64,000 nt of DNA, taken from assembly GCA_032017425.1 (NCBI GenBank), contig DALZPW010000001.1. One strand, given 5' to 3'. A program made the translations under genes and the position numbers. Positions within the stretch are counted from its first letter, which is position 1; each line of letters begins with the position of its first letter. The notes beneath the pieces are model-generated. The model worked only from the letters and a program-made list of their open reading frames with translations. It made no database searches and was not told where the DNA came from. This stretch comes from Faucicola tetraodonis. Its GTDB lineage: Bacteria; Pseudomonadota; Gammaproteobacteria; Pseudomonadales; Moraxellaceae. Shown here piece after piece: positions 15,752 to 24,907 of the stretch.

Positions 15752-16228
15752 TTAAAACTGATAAACCGTTTTTGCACTGTGCAGATGCATGGCTAATTCA
15801 CCCAAACCGACTAATTCAAAGCCATCTGCCAAATTGTCACCTTGTAGCTGATGCCTAGTCGCATTGTCAGCATCTGTCACCCCGCGAGCCAAAGCGGCAC
15901 TCACACACACTTGAATGGTTAAATCATGACTTATAGCAAAGTGTTGCCAATTTTTTGCCATATTTTCGATATCATCGGGCAGCCAAATTAATCGGTTGGC
16001 CAACATCACCGCATCACTATATAAGAAAATTTTAAAATCGGTACTAGTCAACGAGTTTTGCTCATCGGTTGTTTTACTATCGTTTGCACATAGCGATTGG
16101 GCGCATTCAAGCGCTTGTTTGGTGAGCGGATGACTAGGCGCATGTGTCATCAGTATCACAATCGGTGTATCCAACGTCGAAGTATTTGGCATGGTGGTAT
16201 TATTCGATGTAGTTATCAAATCAGTCAT
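15752..16228 (-). CDS. tusD: TusD/DsrE-like sulfurtransferase subunit
   Basis: 158-aa DsrE-fold protein and first gene of the tus operon. The catalytic Cys lies in LTIQVCVSAALARGV, the TusD active-site region, followed by GFELVGLGELA near the C-terminus. The N-terminus (MTDLITTSNNTTMPNTS) is a polar extension before the first strand IVILMTHAP; an internal ATG at codon 13 could be the true start. In E. coli TusD takes the sulfur from TusA; the same is assumed here. Confidence 0.82.
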   Translation of the reverse strand: MTDLITTSNNTTMPNTSTLDTPIVILMTHAPSHPLTKQALECAQSLCANDSKTTDEQNSLTSTDFKIFLYSDAVMLANRLIWLPDDIENMAKNWQHFAISHDLTIQVCVSAALARGVTDADNATRHQLQGDNLADGFELVGLGELAMHLHSAKTVYQF

Positions 16229-16240
16229 TTAACCATCTAT

Positions 16241-16262
16241 AAGGCATTAATAAGGCATTAAT
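16241..16262. repeat. 11-bp tandem duplication upstream of tusD
   Basis: AAGGCATTAAT repeated twice head to tail at 16241-16251 and 16252-16262, just upstream of tusD, in the space between tusD and the divergent GT4 gene. The copies are identical. Confidence 0.85.
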
Positions 16263-16462
16263 CTATAAAGCTGCATTCTGCTCGCTATTTTAGCAAAATC
16301 GACCCCTATTTGCGATGCAATTGTCATCAAACTGTTATCAAATTGACATGAGGTTGTCAATGGCGGCTTATAAGCTTAACCCATACAAAGGATTGATTTA
16401 ATTTACCGAAACGGCTTTTGTAGTCAAACAAAGCAGTCGGTTGTAATGGTTGATAACATACT

Positions 16463-17983
16463 ATGAGTGACAACACTGTAAACACTAATTTCTACCAGGC
16501 TTCGTCTGACACTCAGACGACGTCAGCAAATCACATGAATCTCTCAACTCAAGTTGCAGGCACGCCTTTTCATGACACTAGGCCATCATTGCATATCGCT
16601 TTGGTGACTGAAACTTGGTTGCCAGATATCAATGGGGTAGCCTCAAGCGTTTATCAAATCATGCGCGAACTCAAATCGATGGGTCATCGCATTACGTTGA
16701 TTCGCCCCAAACAAAGCGATGAAGTCGAACAACATACCCTAACGACAGGGCTTAACACTGCGGCTGTTACCACTGATTTACAAGTGCCAAGTTTGCCCAT
16801 TCCTTATTATCCGCATCTGCGCATGGGGCTACCTTGTTACCGATTTTTAACGAAGCAGCTGCGCAAGCTTCGTCCTGATATCGTGCATATCGTGACGGAG
16901 GGTCCTTTGGGGCTTGCGGCGTTGATTGCTGGCAAACAGCAAAGCATTAAAGTCTCTTCTGGTTATCACACTGCGTTTCATGATTTTAGCCGATATTTTG
17001 GCTGGAAAGTTGTCTCAGTGCCTTTGCTAGCGTATATGAAGCGTTTTCATAACCAGTGCAATGCTACGTGTATTCCAAGCCAGACCACCCAACATCAGCT
17101 GGCTGAATTTGGTTTCAAGCATTTGTACCAAGTCGGTCGTGGCGTTGATACAGTGCGCTATGCACCGAGCAAACGTAGCCAAGCATTACGGCAAAGCTGG
17201 GGCGTGGGCGAGGGTACCACAGTGTTAATGTGTGTGAGCCGTGTTTCCCCTGAAAAAGGTATGGATACCGTCATTAAAAGCTTCAAAGCGCTACAATTAC
17301 AGCAGCTGCATCGTCATGTCAAATTAGTGATTGTCGGTGATGGACCATACAAAGAAGCGCTCGTTAAAAGGCATGCCAATGATACAAGCATTATTTTTGC
17401 AGGCTTTAAAACAGGTGAGGCGCTGGCAAGTTATTATGCCAGTGCCGATGCTTTTGTCTTTGCTAGTCAAGTGGAAACTTTCGGTAATGTCGTCACCGAA
17501 GCGATGGCATCGGGTTTGCCAATTTTTGCCTATCATGATGCGGCTGCGGCGCTGTTGGTGGATGATAGTTGTGGTAAAACCGTACCGCTTGGGCAAGAAC
17601 AACGCTTTGTAGAGATGATTAGTGAATTGCCCAAACAACAACAGCTTGATCAGATGCGACTAGCTGCGCGACACAAGGTAGCTGCTTTTTCTTGGCAAAA
17701 ACCTGCCCAAGAAATGTTGACCATGTTTTATGAGGTGCTATCAATCCAGACGAACACCCTAACAGCTAGCACAGTGACGCCAGCCATTTTGCCTTCTCAA
17801 GCACTCGCTCAACATCCGCTAGCGGATTCAACAATCGCCCTCACACCTGAGTCAGTTCACCCGACTGTCGTGGCAAAAAACCACCCCCGATATAGTCATT
17901 CACCCCAAAATAGTCACTTAAACCAAAATAGTCACCCAGCCCAAAGACCCGCTGAATCTGCCGCGTTTTTCTCCAAAACGTGA
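16463..17983 (+). CDS. GT4-family glycosyltransferase
   Basis: 506-aa retaining glycosyltransferase of GT-B fold. The N-terminal Rossmann domain starts near residue 30 with HIALVTETWLPDINGVASSV. The C-terminal nucleotide-sugar domain has VSRVSPEKGMD and the E-x7-E motif in VETFGNVVTEAMASGLP. This form resembles enzymes that glycosylate lipid acceptors. The last 85 or so residues are low-complexity and include a threefold six-residue repeat. A PAP2 phosphatase gene begins 30 bp downstream, suggesting a joint role in membrane lipid or lipid-carrier metabolism. Donor and acceptor are unknown. Confidence 0.85.
   Translation: MSDNTVNTNFYQASSDTQTTSANHMNLSTQVAGTPFHDTRPSLHIALVTETWLPDINGVASSVYQIMRELKSMGHRITLIRPKQSDEVEQHTLTTGLNTAAVTTDLQVPSLPIPYYPHLRMGLPCYRFLTKQLRKLRPDIVHIVTEGPLGLAALIAGKQQSIKVSSGYHTAFHDFSRYFGWKVVSVPLLAYMKRFHNQCNATCIPSQTTQHQLAEFGFKHLYQVGRGVDTVRYAPSKRSQALRQSWGVGEGTTVLMCVSRVSPEKGMDTVIKSFKALQLQQLHRHVKLVIVGDGPYKEALVKRHANDTSIIFAGFKTGEALASYYASADAFVFASQVETFGNVVTEAMASGLPIFAYHDAAAALLVDDSCGKTVPLGQEQRFVEMISELPKQQQLDQMRLAARHKVAAFSWQKPAQEMLTMFYEVLSIQTNTLTASTVTPAILPSQALAQHPLADSTIALTPESVHPTVVAKNHPRYSHSPQNSHLNQNSHPAQRPAESAAFFSKT
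17890..17943. repeat. 18-bp x3 degenerate tandem repeat in GT4 gene tail
   Basis: Three 18-bp units with the core ATAGTCA encode a six-residue period (YSHSPQ, NSHLNQ, NSHPAQ). The second and third units are nearly identical at the 5' half. The reading frame is preserved. Confidence 0.75.
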
Positions 17984-18013
17984 TATTCAAATAGGCAAAA
18001 AAAGGATGGCGCC

Positions 18014-18715
18014 ATGAATCAATCAATGAATCAACCCATAAAAAAATCCAAACTGTCACTTGCCAATTCAGAATTCACCTGTACCTCTGCTAGCCCTGTC
18101 GAAAACTTACCCAATTTAATGCGCAATTATTATCAGTTTTTGCACAGTAAACCTAAACTATATCATTTGCAAAAGCGCGTGCTGCAATGGGATACCCGCT
18201 TATGTTTACGGGTAAATTTACTGTCGCAATTGAAGTTTTTTGCGCAGTTTTTCAAAACCATCAGCCGCTTAGGCGATGGTTGGTTTTGGGCGCTATCGAC
18301 GGTAGTGATGTTAGTAGCGTTATTATCGCAAGGACTGGTCGCTAGTATCGTTGCTATGAAAGTGTGTGCGGTGTTACTCAGCAGTTTTTGCGGTTATTTG
18401 CTGTATAAGTATTTAAAAGTACACACAGTGCGTCCACGCCCTTACCAAGTACACCAGACCATTACTTTAGGCGAACGGCCTTTGGATGTATTTAGTTTTC
18501 CATCAGGGCATACGCTGCAAGCAGTATTGTTTACTACCATGATAGGTCATCAAGTGCCGATGATGTTATGGGTATTGCTACCATTTACAATGCTGGTGGC
18601 ATTATCGCGCTTGGTGCTTGGGTTACATTATCCCACCGATGTGTTGGTGGGGGCAGGCATTGGCGCAACATTTGCGACCCTCGGTAGCAAAGTGAGTGAT
18701 TACTTGGTTGCGTAA
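18014..18715 (+). CDS. PAP2-family membrane phosphatase
   Basis: 233-aa integral membrane phosphatase. The three catalytic motifs are present: KVHTVRPRPY, then FPSGHT and SRLVLGLHYPTDVLVG. Several hydrophobic helices surround them. Such enzymes dephosphorylate undecaprenyl pyrophosphate, phosphatidic acid or lipid A 1-phosphate; the sequence alone does not decide. AAAAAGGATG precedes the ATG at 18014. It follows the GT4 glycosyltransferase gene by 30 bp, presumably in the same operon, and is convergent with truC. Confidence 0.9.
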   Translation: MNQSMNQPIKKSKLSLANSEFTCTSASPVENLPNLMRNYYQFLHSKPKLYHLQKRVLQWDTRLCLRVNLLSQLKFFAQFFKTISRLGDGWFWALSTVVMLVALLSQGLVASIVAMKVCAVLLSSFCGYLLYKYLKVHTVRPRPYQVHQTITLGERPLDVFSFPSGHTLQAVLFTTMIGHQVPMMLWVLLPFTMLVALSRLVLGLHYPTDVLVGAGIGATFATLGSKVSDYLVA

Positions 18716-18747
18716 AGGATGTCGCCAAATAATGATATCGCAAACTA

Positions 18748-19560
18748 TTAAGGCAAATGAAAGCCAAACTGTGCACACATCGTTAACCAATCTGTATCCA
18801 CAGGTGCCGTGATATCAACACGGCGATTGTCGGTCAGTCTATGAAAAGCCAAGGTATGCGCATGTAACATCAATCGATGCACGCCGATATGTTGACGGAT
18901 GGCGCGATTTTGGTGATGATCGCCATAGCTGGTATCACCAATAATCGGATGAAATACATGCTTCATGTGGCGACGTAGTTGGTGTTTTCGTCCGGTAATG
19001 GGCGTCAATCTAGCCAGACTAAAGCGTGAAGTGGGATAGCGTGCGCGCGCTTGAAACGGCTGCTCAGTTGTTGCCAAGCATTGCCAATGCGTTTGCGCAG
19101 GTTGCAGTAAGGTTAATTCAGTAGGGTTTCTAAGGGATTCATCAAACATATCTGTCGAACTAAGCTTTCTTTGTTGCAGCGCCCGCAAACTTGGTTTATC
19201 GCCAATTTTATCCAAAATTTGTGTGAGTGGGTAATCAATCAGCCCAGATGTCTGCTGGGATGTCTGCGCATTAACTGTCAAATATCCGCGCACGATGGCT
19301 AAGTAAGATTTTTGCACTTGCCTGTTTTCAAATTGCTCACACAGTTGCCGCGCTGATTCGCTTGATAAAGCAAACAGTAACACCCCTGACGTCGGTCGGT
19401 CTAAGCGATGAATCGGATAAACATATTGACCCAATTGATCGCGTAGGGTCTGCATCACAAACTCGGTTTCATGACGGTCAAGCCAGCTTCGATGAACGAG
19501 CATACCCGCAGGCTTATTGACAGCCACACAGTATTCATCTTGATATAAAATTTCTAACAT
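18748..19560 (-). CDS. truC: tRNA pseudouridine(65) synthase TruC
   Basis: RluA-family pseudouridine synthase. The N-terminus MLEILYQDEYCVAVNKPAGM and the following HRSWLDRHET match TruC, and the catalytic Asp is in YPIHRLDRPTSGV. GRKHQLRRHMKH lies near the C-terminus. The ATG at 19560 is chosen over the one at 19572 because TruC proteins begin at MLEIL; GGAAA lies upstream. 270 aa. A longer, Gln/Ser-rich segment occurs in the middle. Convergent with the PAP2 gene. Confidence 0.92.
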   Translation of the reverse strand: MLEILYQDEYCVAVNKPAGMLVHRSWLDRHETEFVMQTLRDQLGQYVYPIHRLDRPTSGVLLFALSSESARQLCEQFENRQVQKSYLAIVRGYLTVNAQTSQQTSGLIDYPLTQILDKIGDKPSLRALQQRKLSSTDMFDESLRNPTELTLLQPAQTHWQCLATTEQPFQARARYPTSRFSLARLTPITGRKHQLRRHMKHVFHPIIGDTSYGDHHQNRAIRQHIGVHRLMLHAHTLAFHRLTDNRRVDITAPVDTDWLTMCAQFGFHLP

Positions 19561-19588
19561 AGGGTTTTCCAAAAAGCCACAGACATAA

Positions 19589-19616
19589 AAAAGGTCAGAA
19601 TCTTATCTGACCTTTT
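19589..19616 (-). terminator. Terminator between the permease gene and truC
   Basis: Stem of 11 bp (AAAAGGTCAGA at 19589-19599 and its complement at 19606-19616) with a 6-nt loop. On the minus strand it ends in a T-run, as expected for the permease transcript, and separates it from truC. Confidence 0.9.
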
Positions 19617-19630
19617 CACCACGTTAACCA

Positions 19631-21019
19631 TTATTCATGTTCGTTGTGCATCGGTGGGTGACGCTTAAAACCACCGGTTTTAAATGCCAAGTAGATGATA
19701 CCGATTACTGCCCAGCCTAAGCCCATTTTGATGGCGATAGGCTCACTTTCTTTCCACATCAGCGCAACACTGATAAAGCCAAGCAGCGGCACAATCAAAT
19801 ACATCAACAAATCATAGGCACTGTGGTAGCGTTTTTCACGGATGATGTAGGTCGCAATCACGGATAAATTAACAAAACTAAACGCCGTCAATGCCCCAAA
19901 ACTAATCAAATGCGCGATGACATCAAACTCAATAAAACCCGCGGTTAAGGCAATCACACCCGCGATATAGATATTGTAGGTTGGGGTCAAGTATTTTGGA
20001 TGAATATGACCAAAAATACGTTTATTAATGACCCCATCACGCCCCATCACATACATCAAACGAGAGACACCGGCATGCGCAGAAATACCTGACGCCATTA
20101 CCGTGACAATTGCAAAGCCCAGTACAGCGGCTTGAAACGCAGAACCACCGACCAACATCAAAATATCTGGCTGGGTAGCAGCCACATCTCGGAAATATTT
20201 GTCAGGGGTTTGTGGGAAATAAATCTGCATAAAGTAAGTACTAATGATAAACACAATACCTGCAATCAATGCGGTCAAGAAAATCGCTTTTGGTAGGGTT
20301 TTTTGCACATCTTTGGTTTCTTCCGCCAATGAGCTTAGTGAGTCAAAGCCTGTGAAAGAGAAACATAAAATCGTTGCACCACTGATAAGTGCCGTCATGT
20401 TGGCAATATCACTCCAAAACGGCTTTAAGCTCCATAATTGGTAAGCTGCGGCATTGATAGTGCCATCCGCATTGGTGCCCGCCATCAATTTGCTATACAC
20501 CAACCACGTAAATACACCAATAATCAATAGCTGAATAAACACAATCCAACTATTAAAATAAGCCACGACTTTGGAGCCATGCACATTAATCCAGGTCATA
20601 AATCCCGTCAGAATAAATACCCAAATCCATTTGTTGACATCAGGGAACAGCGCTTCAAGATAAATCACCGCTAGGATAATATTCACCAGCGGTGACAATA
20701 AATAATCCAACCAAGAAGACCAACCCACCATAAACCCGACATTGGGATGAATCGATTTTTGGGCATAGGTATATGCCGAACCCGCCGAAGGATAACGACG
20801 AATCATGCTACCGTAACTTAGCGAGGTAAGCAAAATAGCAATCAATGCAATAATATAAGATGTTGGAACGTGCTGATGACTGGCTTCAGAAACCAAGCCA
20901 AAGGTATCAAATACGGTCATGGGCTGAATATACGCCAAACCAATAATGATAATGTGCCAGAGTGCCAATTGACGTTGCAATTTAGCGGGCGAATTAGTCG
21001 CAGTGGTGGTATTGTTCAA
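19631..21019 (-). CDS. PuuP-like amino acid/polyamine permease (APC family)
   Basis: 462-aa inner-membrane transporter with about 12 hydrophobic helices. Recognisable blocks are YIQPMTVFDTFG, AGSAYTYAQKSIHPNVGFMV and ATILCFSFTGFDSLSSLAEE, which resemble the putrescine importer PuuP of E. coli closely. No polyamine-degradation genes are nearby, so the substrate is inferred and an amino acid is possible. The start is a TTG at 21019: the strong ribosome site AGGAGAAAGG lies just upstream and there is no earlier ATG. It is a single-gene unit with its own terminator. Confidence 0.85.
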   Translation of the reverse strand: MNNTTTATNSPAKLQRQLALWHIIIIGLAYIQPMTVFDTFGLVSEASHQHVPTSYIIALIAILLTSLSYGSMIRRYPSAGSAYTYAQKSIHPNVGFMVGWSSWLDYLLSPLVNIILAVIYLEALFPDVNKWIWVFILTGFMTWINVHGSKVVAYFNSWIVFIQLLIIGVFTWLVYSKLMAGTNADGTINAAAYQLWSLKPFWSDIANMTALISGATILCFSFTGFDSLSSLAEETKDVQKTLPKAIFLTALIAGIVFIISTYFMQIYFPQTPDKYFRDVAATQPDILMLVGGSAFQAAVLGFAIVTVMASGISAHAGVSRLMYVMGRDGVINKRIFGHIHPKYLTPTYNIYIAGVIALTAGFIEFDVIAHLISFGALTAFSFVNLSVIATYIIREKRYHSAYDLLMYLIVPLLGFISVALMWKESEPIAIKMGLGWAVIGIIYLAFKTGGFKRHPPMHNEHE

Positions 21020-21270
21020 AGTTACCTTTCTCCTATACCCAGTGGTGTTAAAAACAGTCAGCTGTCAAAAGTCAAATGGTCGCTGTTTTTAGCCAGTTGA
21101 GAGTAGATTAATGCAGAACATTTAATCCATGAAAAAAAAGAGCCTATTATAAACAAAAACTAAGAATAAACTATGAACAATTAAAAAATCTCGTTAAAAA
21201 AATCATGCATGGATTGTTCTATGCATGATTTTGTAAAATTTAACCTATAGTCAAAATAGCAGCACAATGG

Positions 21271-21996
21271 TTATTGGTCGCGATTGGCTTTTTCACGTTT
21301 TTTGAGTAATACCAACACTGCACCATTGCCACCTTGTGCCGCAGGTGCTGAGCAAAAAGCAAGCACTTCAGGAATCTGACGCAACCAGCCATTCACGCAA
21401 GTTTTTAAGATACTATCAATGCCTTTGCCATGAATGATTTTCACACAATTTTCATTGTTTTTTTGAGCCTGCAAAATCAACTGACTCATGGCTTCACGGG
21501 CCTCTTCAATAGTGGCACCGTGTAAATCTACAGCATCATACCAGCGAATCTTGCCTTGTTTGAGGTCATTAAACACTTTGTTTTGTAACGTTGCGGTTTT
21601 ATAACTTAAATAAGCATCGCCAGATACCGGGTTGAGCAGCGCTTGCATATCAGACAATACATGCCCGCTATCATCGTCACCACCGACTGCCGCCGCGCGT
21701 TTGGCTAGTGTTGTCGCATCAAGCTTATTGCCAGCGTTGTTTTTATCCGCTAAGTTTTTATCTTTGATTGGCTGGACGCCTGACATGGCTTGCATAAATA
21801 GCAATTTATCATCATCAAGATGTTCGCTATTATATTTTTTAACTTGTTTGGCGACTTGTTGCTTGCTCAATAAACCCACGGTTTCAGTCGGTTTGCCGTT
21901 TTCATCGGTCTCTTTGGTTTGGCTGCGACCTTTACCCAGTTCGGTTTTAAGCTGCTTTAACTTGTCTTGCATTTCTTTTGAAAATAAATCTGCCAT
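21271..21996 (-). CDS. Smr-domain protein (possible DNA endonuclease SmrA)
   Basis: 241-aa cytoplasmic protein. The C-terminal Smr domain has DLHGATIEEARE, the motif IIHGKG and a final GNGAVLVLLKK; the N-terminal 150 residues are charged and helical. Smr domains act as nicking nucleases, as in MutS2 and SmrA; stand-alone forms in gammaproteobacteria have weak endonuclease activity. The start at 21996 (MADLFSKEM) is preferred over the upstream ATG at 22056, which adds an unlike hydrophobic stretch; GAGAAC precedes it. Confidence 0.85.
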   Translation of the reverse strand: MADLFSKEMQDKLKQLKTELGKGRSQTKETDENGKPTETVGLLSKQQVAKQVKKYNSEHLDDDKLLFMQAMSGVQPIKDKNLADKNNAGNKLDATTLAKRAAAVGGDDDSGHVLSDMQALLNPVSGDAYLSYKTATLQNKVFNDLKQGKIRWYDAVDLHGATIEEAREAMSQLILQAQKNNENCVKIIHGKGIDSILKTCVNGWLRQIPEVLAFCSAPAAQGGNGAVLVLLKKREKANRDQ

Positions 21997-22171
21997 TTTA
22001 GAAGTTCTCGTAAAGAAAACGGCTATTATATCAAACTCAAAAAATTTTATGGTCATTTTGTAAGATGCGTCTTATACGCTATAAAATTACTCATAAAATT
22101 TCGTTGCTAAGAATAAATATTGTAAAATATTGTTTGTCATTCTGAGACAACTAGTATTAGGAATTTTAAAT

Positions 22172-22702
22172 ATGGCTGTAATACAAGTATATAGTTGTCC
22201 AAAGGATATGCTAGGAAAATTAGTTAGAGAAGGCAGAAGAACTTGGTTATCACAAGATTTAAGGGAAAAAAGTGACCATTTTTTTAACTTTTGCGTTACA
22301 TCCGTCTCTATAAGAGACTGGTGTATATCCTACTTGGGATTAATTGATTCACATAAACGTGATTTTTACAAAGAGCATTCTAATAATCAATGGTTGAATT
22401 ACTGTGCTTCAATTGCAAATTCATCTAAGCACCTTAAACTTCATACTGACAGAATTGAACATATTACTTCAGTCGATGGTCAAGCATCAGAACATATATT
22501 AATAGATTCAAATGGAAATCCTATCAAAAATTCTAATAATGAAAGGTTAACATTTAAAATAGAAACAAAGGATGGAGATGCTCTTGAACTTATGTCGTTC
22601 TTAGGTAATGTCGTTGATAGTTGGGAAGAAATATTTGAGAAATATGGTATGAAAATAAGCGAAGAAAATTTAAAAGTTTTAATGTTTGTAGAATATATGT
22701 GA
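22172..22702 (+). CDS. AT-rich orphan gene of unknown function
   Basis: 176-aa soluble, largely helical protein that I do not recognise. Codon use is much richer in A and T than in the flanking smr and trp genes, suggesting recent acquisition. The stretch RDWCISYLGL, then CASIANSSKHLKL, resembles the R-x-I-A-N-x-x-K-H pattern seen in some HEPN-like hypothetical proteins, but this is a weak hint. TAGGA lies upstream of the ATG at 22172, which is chosen over 22130. It stands alone between the smr gene and trpC, with its own terminator and no toxin-antitoxin partner. Confidence 0.55.
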   Translation: MAVIQVYSCPKDMLGKLVREGRRTWLSQDLREKSDHFFNFCVTSVSIRDWCISYLGLIDSHKRDFYKEHSNNQWLNYCASIANSSKHLKLHTDRIEHITSVDGQASEHILIDSNGNPIKNSNNERLTFKIETKDGDALELMSFLGNVVDSWEEIFEKYGMKISEENLKVLMFVEYM

Positions 22703-22760
22703 GCTTGTAATAATCTTTATCTAATTTCTAAAGATTAAAAACTGTTTAATACTCAATGGT

Positions 22761-22785
22761 AGGGTGTTTTTATGCACCCTTTTTT
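22761..22785 (+). terminator. Terminator after the AT-rich orphan gene
   Basis: AGGGTG at 22761-22766 pairs with CACCCT at 22775-22780, loop of 8 nt, then five T residues. Confidence 0.8.
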
Positions 22786-22821
22786 AAGTCATACATAATA
22801 TAAAGATATTAGAAGCTTACA

Positions 22822-23634
22822 CTATAAACTATCTGCCAATAACTTTGCTAAAGCACTACCTGCATCCCCCGTTTTCATAAACTGCTCACCAATCAAAAAC
22901 GCATGGATGTCATGGCCCAGCATCAATTTTACATCCTCTGCCGAATGAATCCCACTTTCTGTCACCAATAAGCTATCTTGTGGAAACAGGGTTTTTAGGC
23001 GTAGGGTAGTGTCCAAACTCACATCAAAGTTATGTAGATTGCGATTATTAATGCCATACACGTTTTGACGATGGGCTGGCAAGCGTAACGCTCGTTCCAC
23101 TTCTATCTCATCATGACACTCGATGAGTACACTCATGCCAAGTTTTAACGCCAATTCGTGTAGCTCAGCGACTTGCGCATCCGATAAACACGCCATAATT
23201 AGCAAAATACAATCTGCCCCAAGCGCACGTGATTGCAAAATGTGATACGGCTCAATCATAAAATCTTTGCGTAGCACAGGTAGGCTTACCGCTTGGCGTA
23301 CTTGCAATAAATACTCATCCGAGCCTTGGAAGTAGTCGGTATCCGTCAATACCGATAGGCAAGCGGCACCCGCTTGTTCATAGCCAACTGCAGTGGCGAC
23401 AGCATCGAAATTAGGGGCGATGATGCCTTTGGATGGCGAGGCTTTTTTGACTTCTGCAATGACACGGATACCCGCTTTGCGCAAGCTAGCGGCAAAATCA
23501 CGGATGTCATCGCGGTTCGTTGCGGCAATTTGCTCAAGGTCGTGCCAAGATTGTTGTTGTTTGGCTCTGACTAGTTCTTGACGTTTGGTGTCGACAATTT
23601 TTTGTAATACCGAGGGGACTGCTTGATGAGGCAT
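22822..23634 (-). CDS. trpC: Indole-3-glycerol phosphate synthase
   Basis: TIM-barrel enzyme converting carboxyphenylaminodeoxyribulose phosphate to indole-3-glycerol phosphate in tryptophan synthesis. 270 aa; blocks IAEVKKASPSKG (catalytic Lys), CLSVLTDTDYF, VLRKDFMIEPYH, GINNRNLHNF and LVTESGI are all present. It is the monofunctional form, as in pseudomonads. The gene starts 15 bp after trpD, and the order trpG-trpD-trpC is that of the pseudomonads. The ATG at 23634 gives MPHQAVPSVLQ, the usual N-terminus. Confidence 0.97.
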   Translation of the reverse strand: MPHQAVPSVLQKIVDTKRQELVRAKQQQSWHDLEQIAATNRDDIRDFAASLRKAGIRVIAEVKKASPSKGIIAPNFDAVATAVGYEQAGAACLSVLTDTDYFQGSDEYLLQVRQAVSLPVLRKDFMIEPYHILQSRALGADCILLIMACLSDAQVAELHELALKLGMSVLIECHDEIEVERALRLPAHRQNVYGINNRNLHNFDVSLDTTLRLKTLFPQDSLLVTESGIHSAEDVKLMLGHDIHAFLIGEQFMKTGDAGSALAKLLADSL

Positions 23635-23649
23635 GTTTTTTCCAAAAAT

Positions 23650-24780
23650 TTAATGAGAGGTGAATTGCTGAGTAAAGCTTGCTAATGCTGCCATTTTTTG
23701 CAAGGCTTTGCCACTGCTGATGATATCTTGTGCCATGGCTACGCCTTGTTTTATGGTATCTGCTTTACCTGCTACATAGATGGTCGCACCGGCGTTTAAG
23801 GCAATCATATCCGCTGCTTTTTTGGCGATGGGGGTTTTATTGGGATTGTTGTCGAGTGCTTCGCGGATGAGGGCTAGGCTTTGGCTTGGACTGTCAATGA
23901 TTAAGCCTTTGAGCGTTTGCGATTCGATACCAACATCTTCAGGTTCGATATCATATACGCTGACTTTGCCGTCTTTAAGTTCAGCCACGTGGGTATAAGT
24001 CGCTAGTGAGATTTCATCAAGGTTATCCACTGAGCCGACGACTAGCACATGCTCTGCGCCAAGGTTTTTGAACACATTGGCAAGCGGTTCGCACAGCGAA
24101 GGATTAAATACCCCAATCATGGCATTTTTGACGCCCGCCGGGTTGGTCAAAGGTCCTAAAATATTAAACACCGTGCGCGTTTTTAGGGTACGGCGAATGG
24201 GCATCGCATGTTTCATTGCTACATGGTGATTGGGCGCAAACAAAAAACCGATGCCATGGGTCTTAATCGACTGGGTAATCTGCTCAGTATTTAACGCCAA
24301 ATTAATACCCGCTTGCTGAAGCAAATCGGAACTGCCAGATTTGCCGGAAACGCCGCCATTACCATGCTTGGCGACATGGCAGCCGGCAACCGCTGCGACT
24401 ATAGTAGCGGCGGTAGAGACATTAAATAAATTCGCGCCATCGCCCCCTGTACCCACAATATCGACGACGTTGGGCACATCCGATAAATCCACTTTAATCG
24501 CAAGCTCCCGCATCACTTGGGCGGCGGCAGTGATTTCTTCGATGCTTTCACCTTTCATACGCAGCGCGGTGAGCAGCGCGCCCATCATGGCATCGGGGCA
24601 TTGACCTTGCATGATGGCTAGCATGACGCCGCGCATTTCTGCATAAGTTAGGTCAATGGTATTGATGGCGCGATCCAGCGCGGTGGTAAGTAGTAGTTGG
24701 GTTTGCTCTGGGGTTAATGGTTGGTTGTTTTCAATAGCCGTGGTAATGTCACCAAGATAGGGCGTTACAGTATGGGTCAT
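23650..24780 (-). CDS. trpD: Anthranilate phosphoribosyltransferase
   Basis: Transfers phosphoribosyl from PRPP to anthranilate, the second step of tryptophan synthesis. 376 aa, with the GTGGD motif (DIVGTGGDGANLFNVST), KHGNGGVSGKSGSSD, the anthranilate-binding block and ILGPLTNPAG. The N-terminus is about 25 residues longer than the common 345-residue enzyme. It lies between trpG and trpC. The 127-bp gap to trpG contains a degenerate triple 13-bp repeat. Confidence 0.96.
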   Translation of the reverse strand: MTHTVTPYLGDITTAIENNQPLTPEQTQLLLTTALDRAINTIDLTYAEMRGVMLAIMQGQCPDAMMGALLTALRMKGESIEEITAAAQVMRELAIKVDLSDVPNVVDIVGTGGDGANLFNVSTAATIVAAVAGCHVAKHGNGGVSGKSGSSDLLQQAGINLALNTEQITQSIKTHGIGFLFAPNHHVAMKHAMPIRRTLKTRTVFNILGPLTNPAGVKNAMIGVFNPSLCEPLANVFKNLGAEHVLVVGSVDNLDEISLATYTHVAELKDGKVSVYDIEPEDVGIESQTLKGLIIDSPSQSLALIREALDNNPNKTPIAKKAADMIALNAGATIYVAGKADTIKQGVAMAQDIISSGKALQKMAALASFTQQFTSH

Positions 24781-24845
24781 GTCAGTCTCGTATGAGTTTT
24801 ATGGCTTACACTTGATATATCATTGTACTAGTATACTATAACAAA

Positions 24846-24884
24846 GCCAGGTTTTAAAGCCAAGTTTTAAAGCCAAACTTTAAC
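24846..24884. repeat. 13-bp x3 tandem repeat in the trpG-trpD gap
   Basis: GCCAGGTTTTAAA, GCCAAGTTTTAAA and GCCAAACTTTAAC follow each other without spacing. The array fills the untranslated gap between trpG and trpD and could change the spacing in the operon if copy number varied. Confidence 0.8.
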
Positions 24885-24907
24885 CCGCAGAAATCAATTA
24901 CCCCAGT

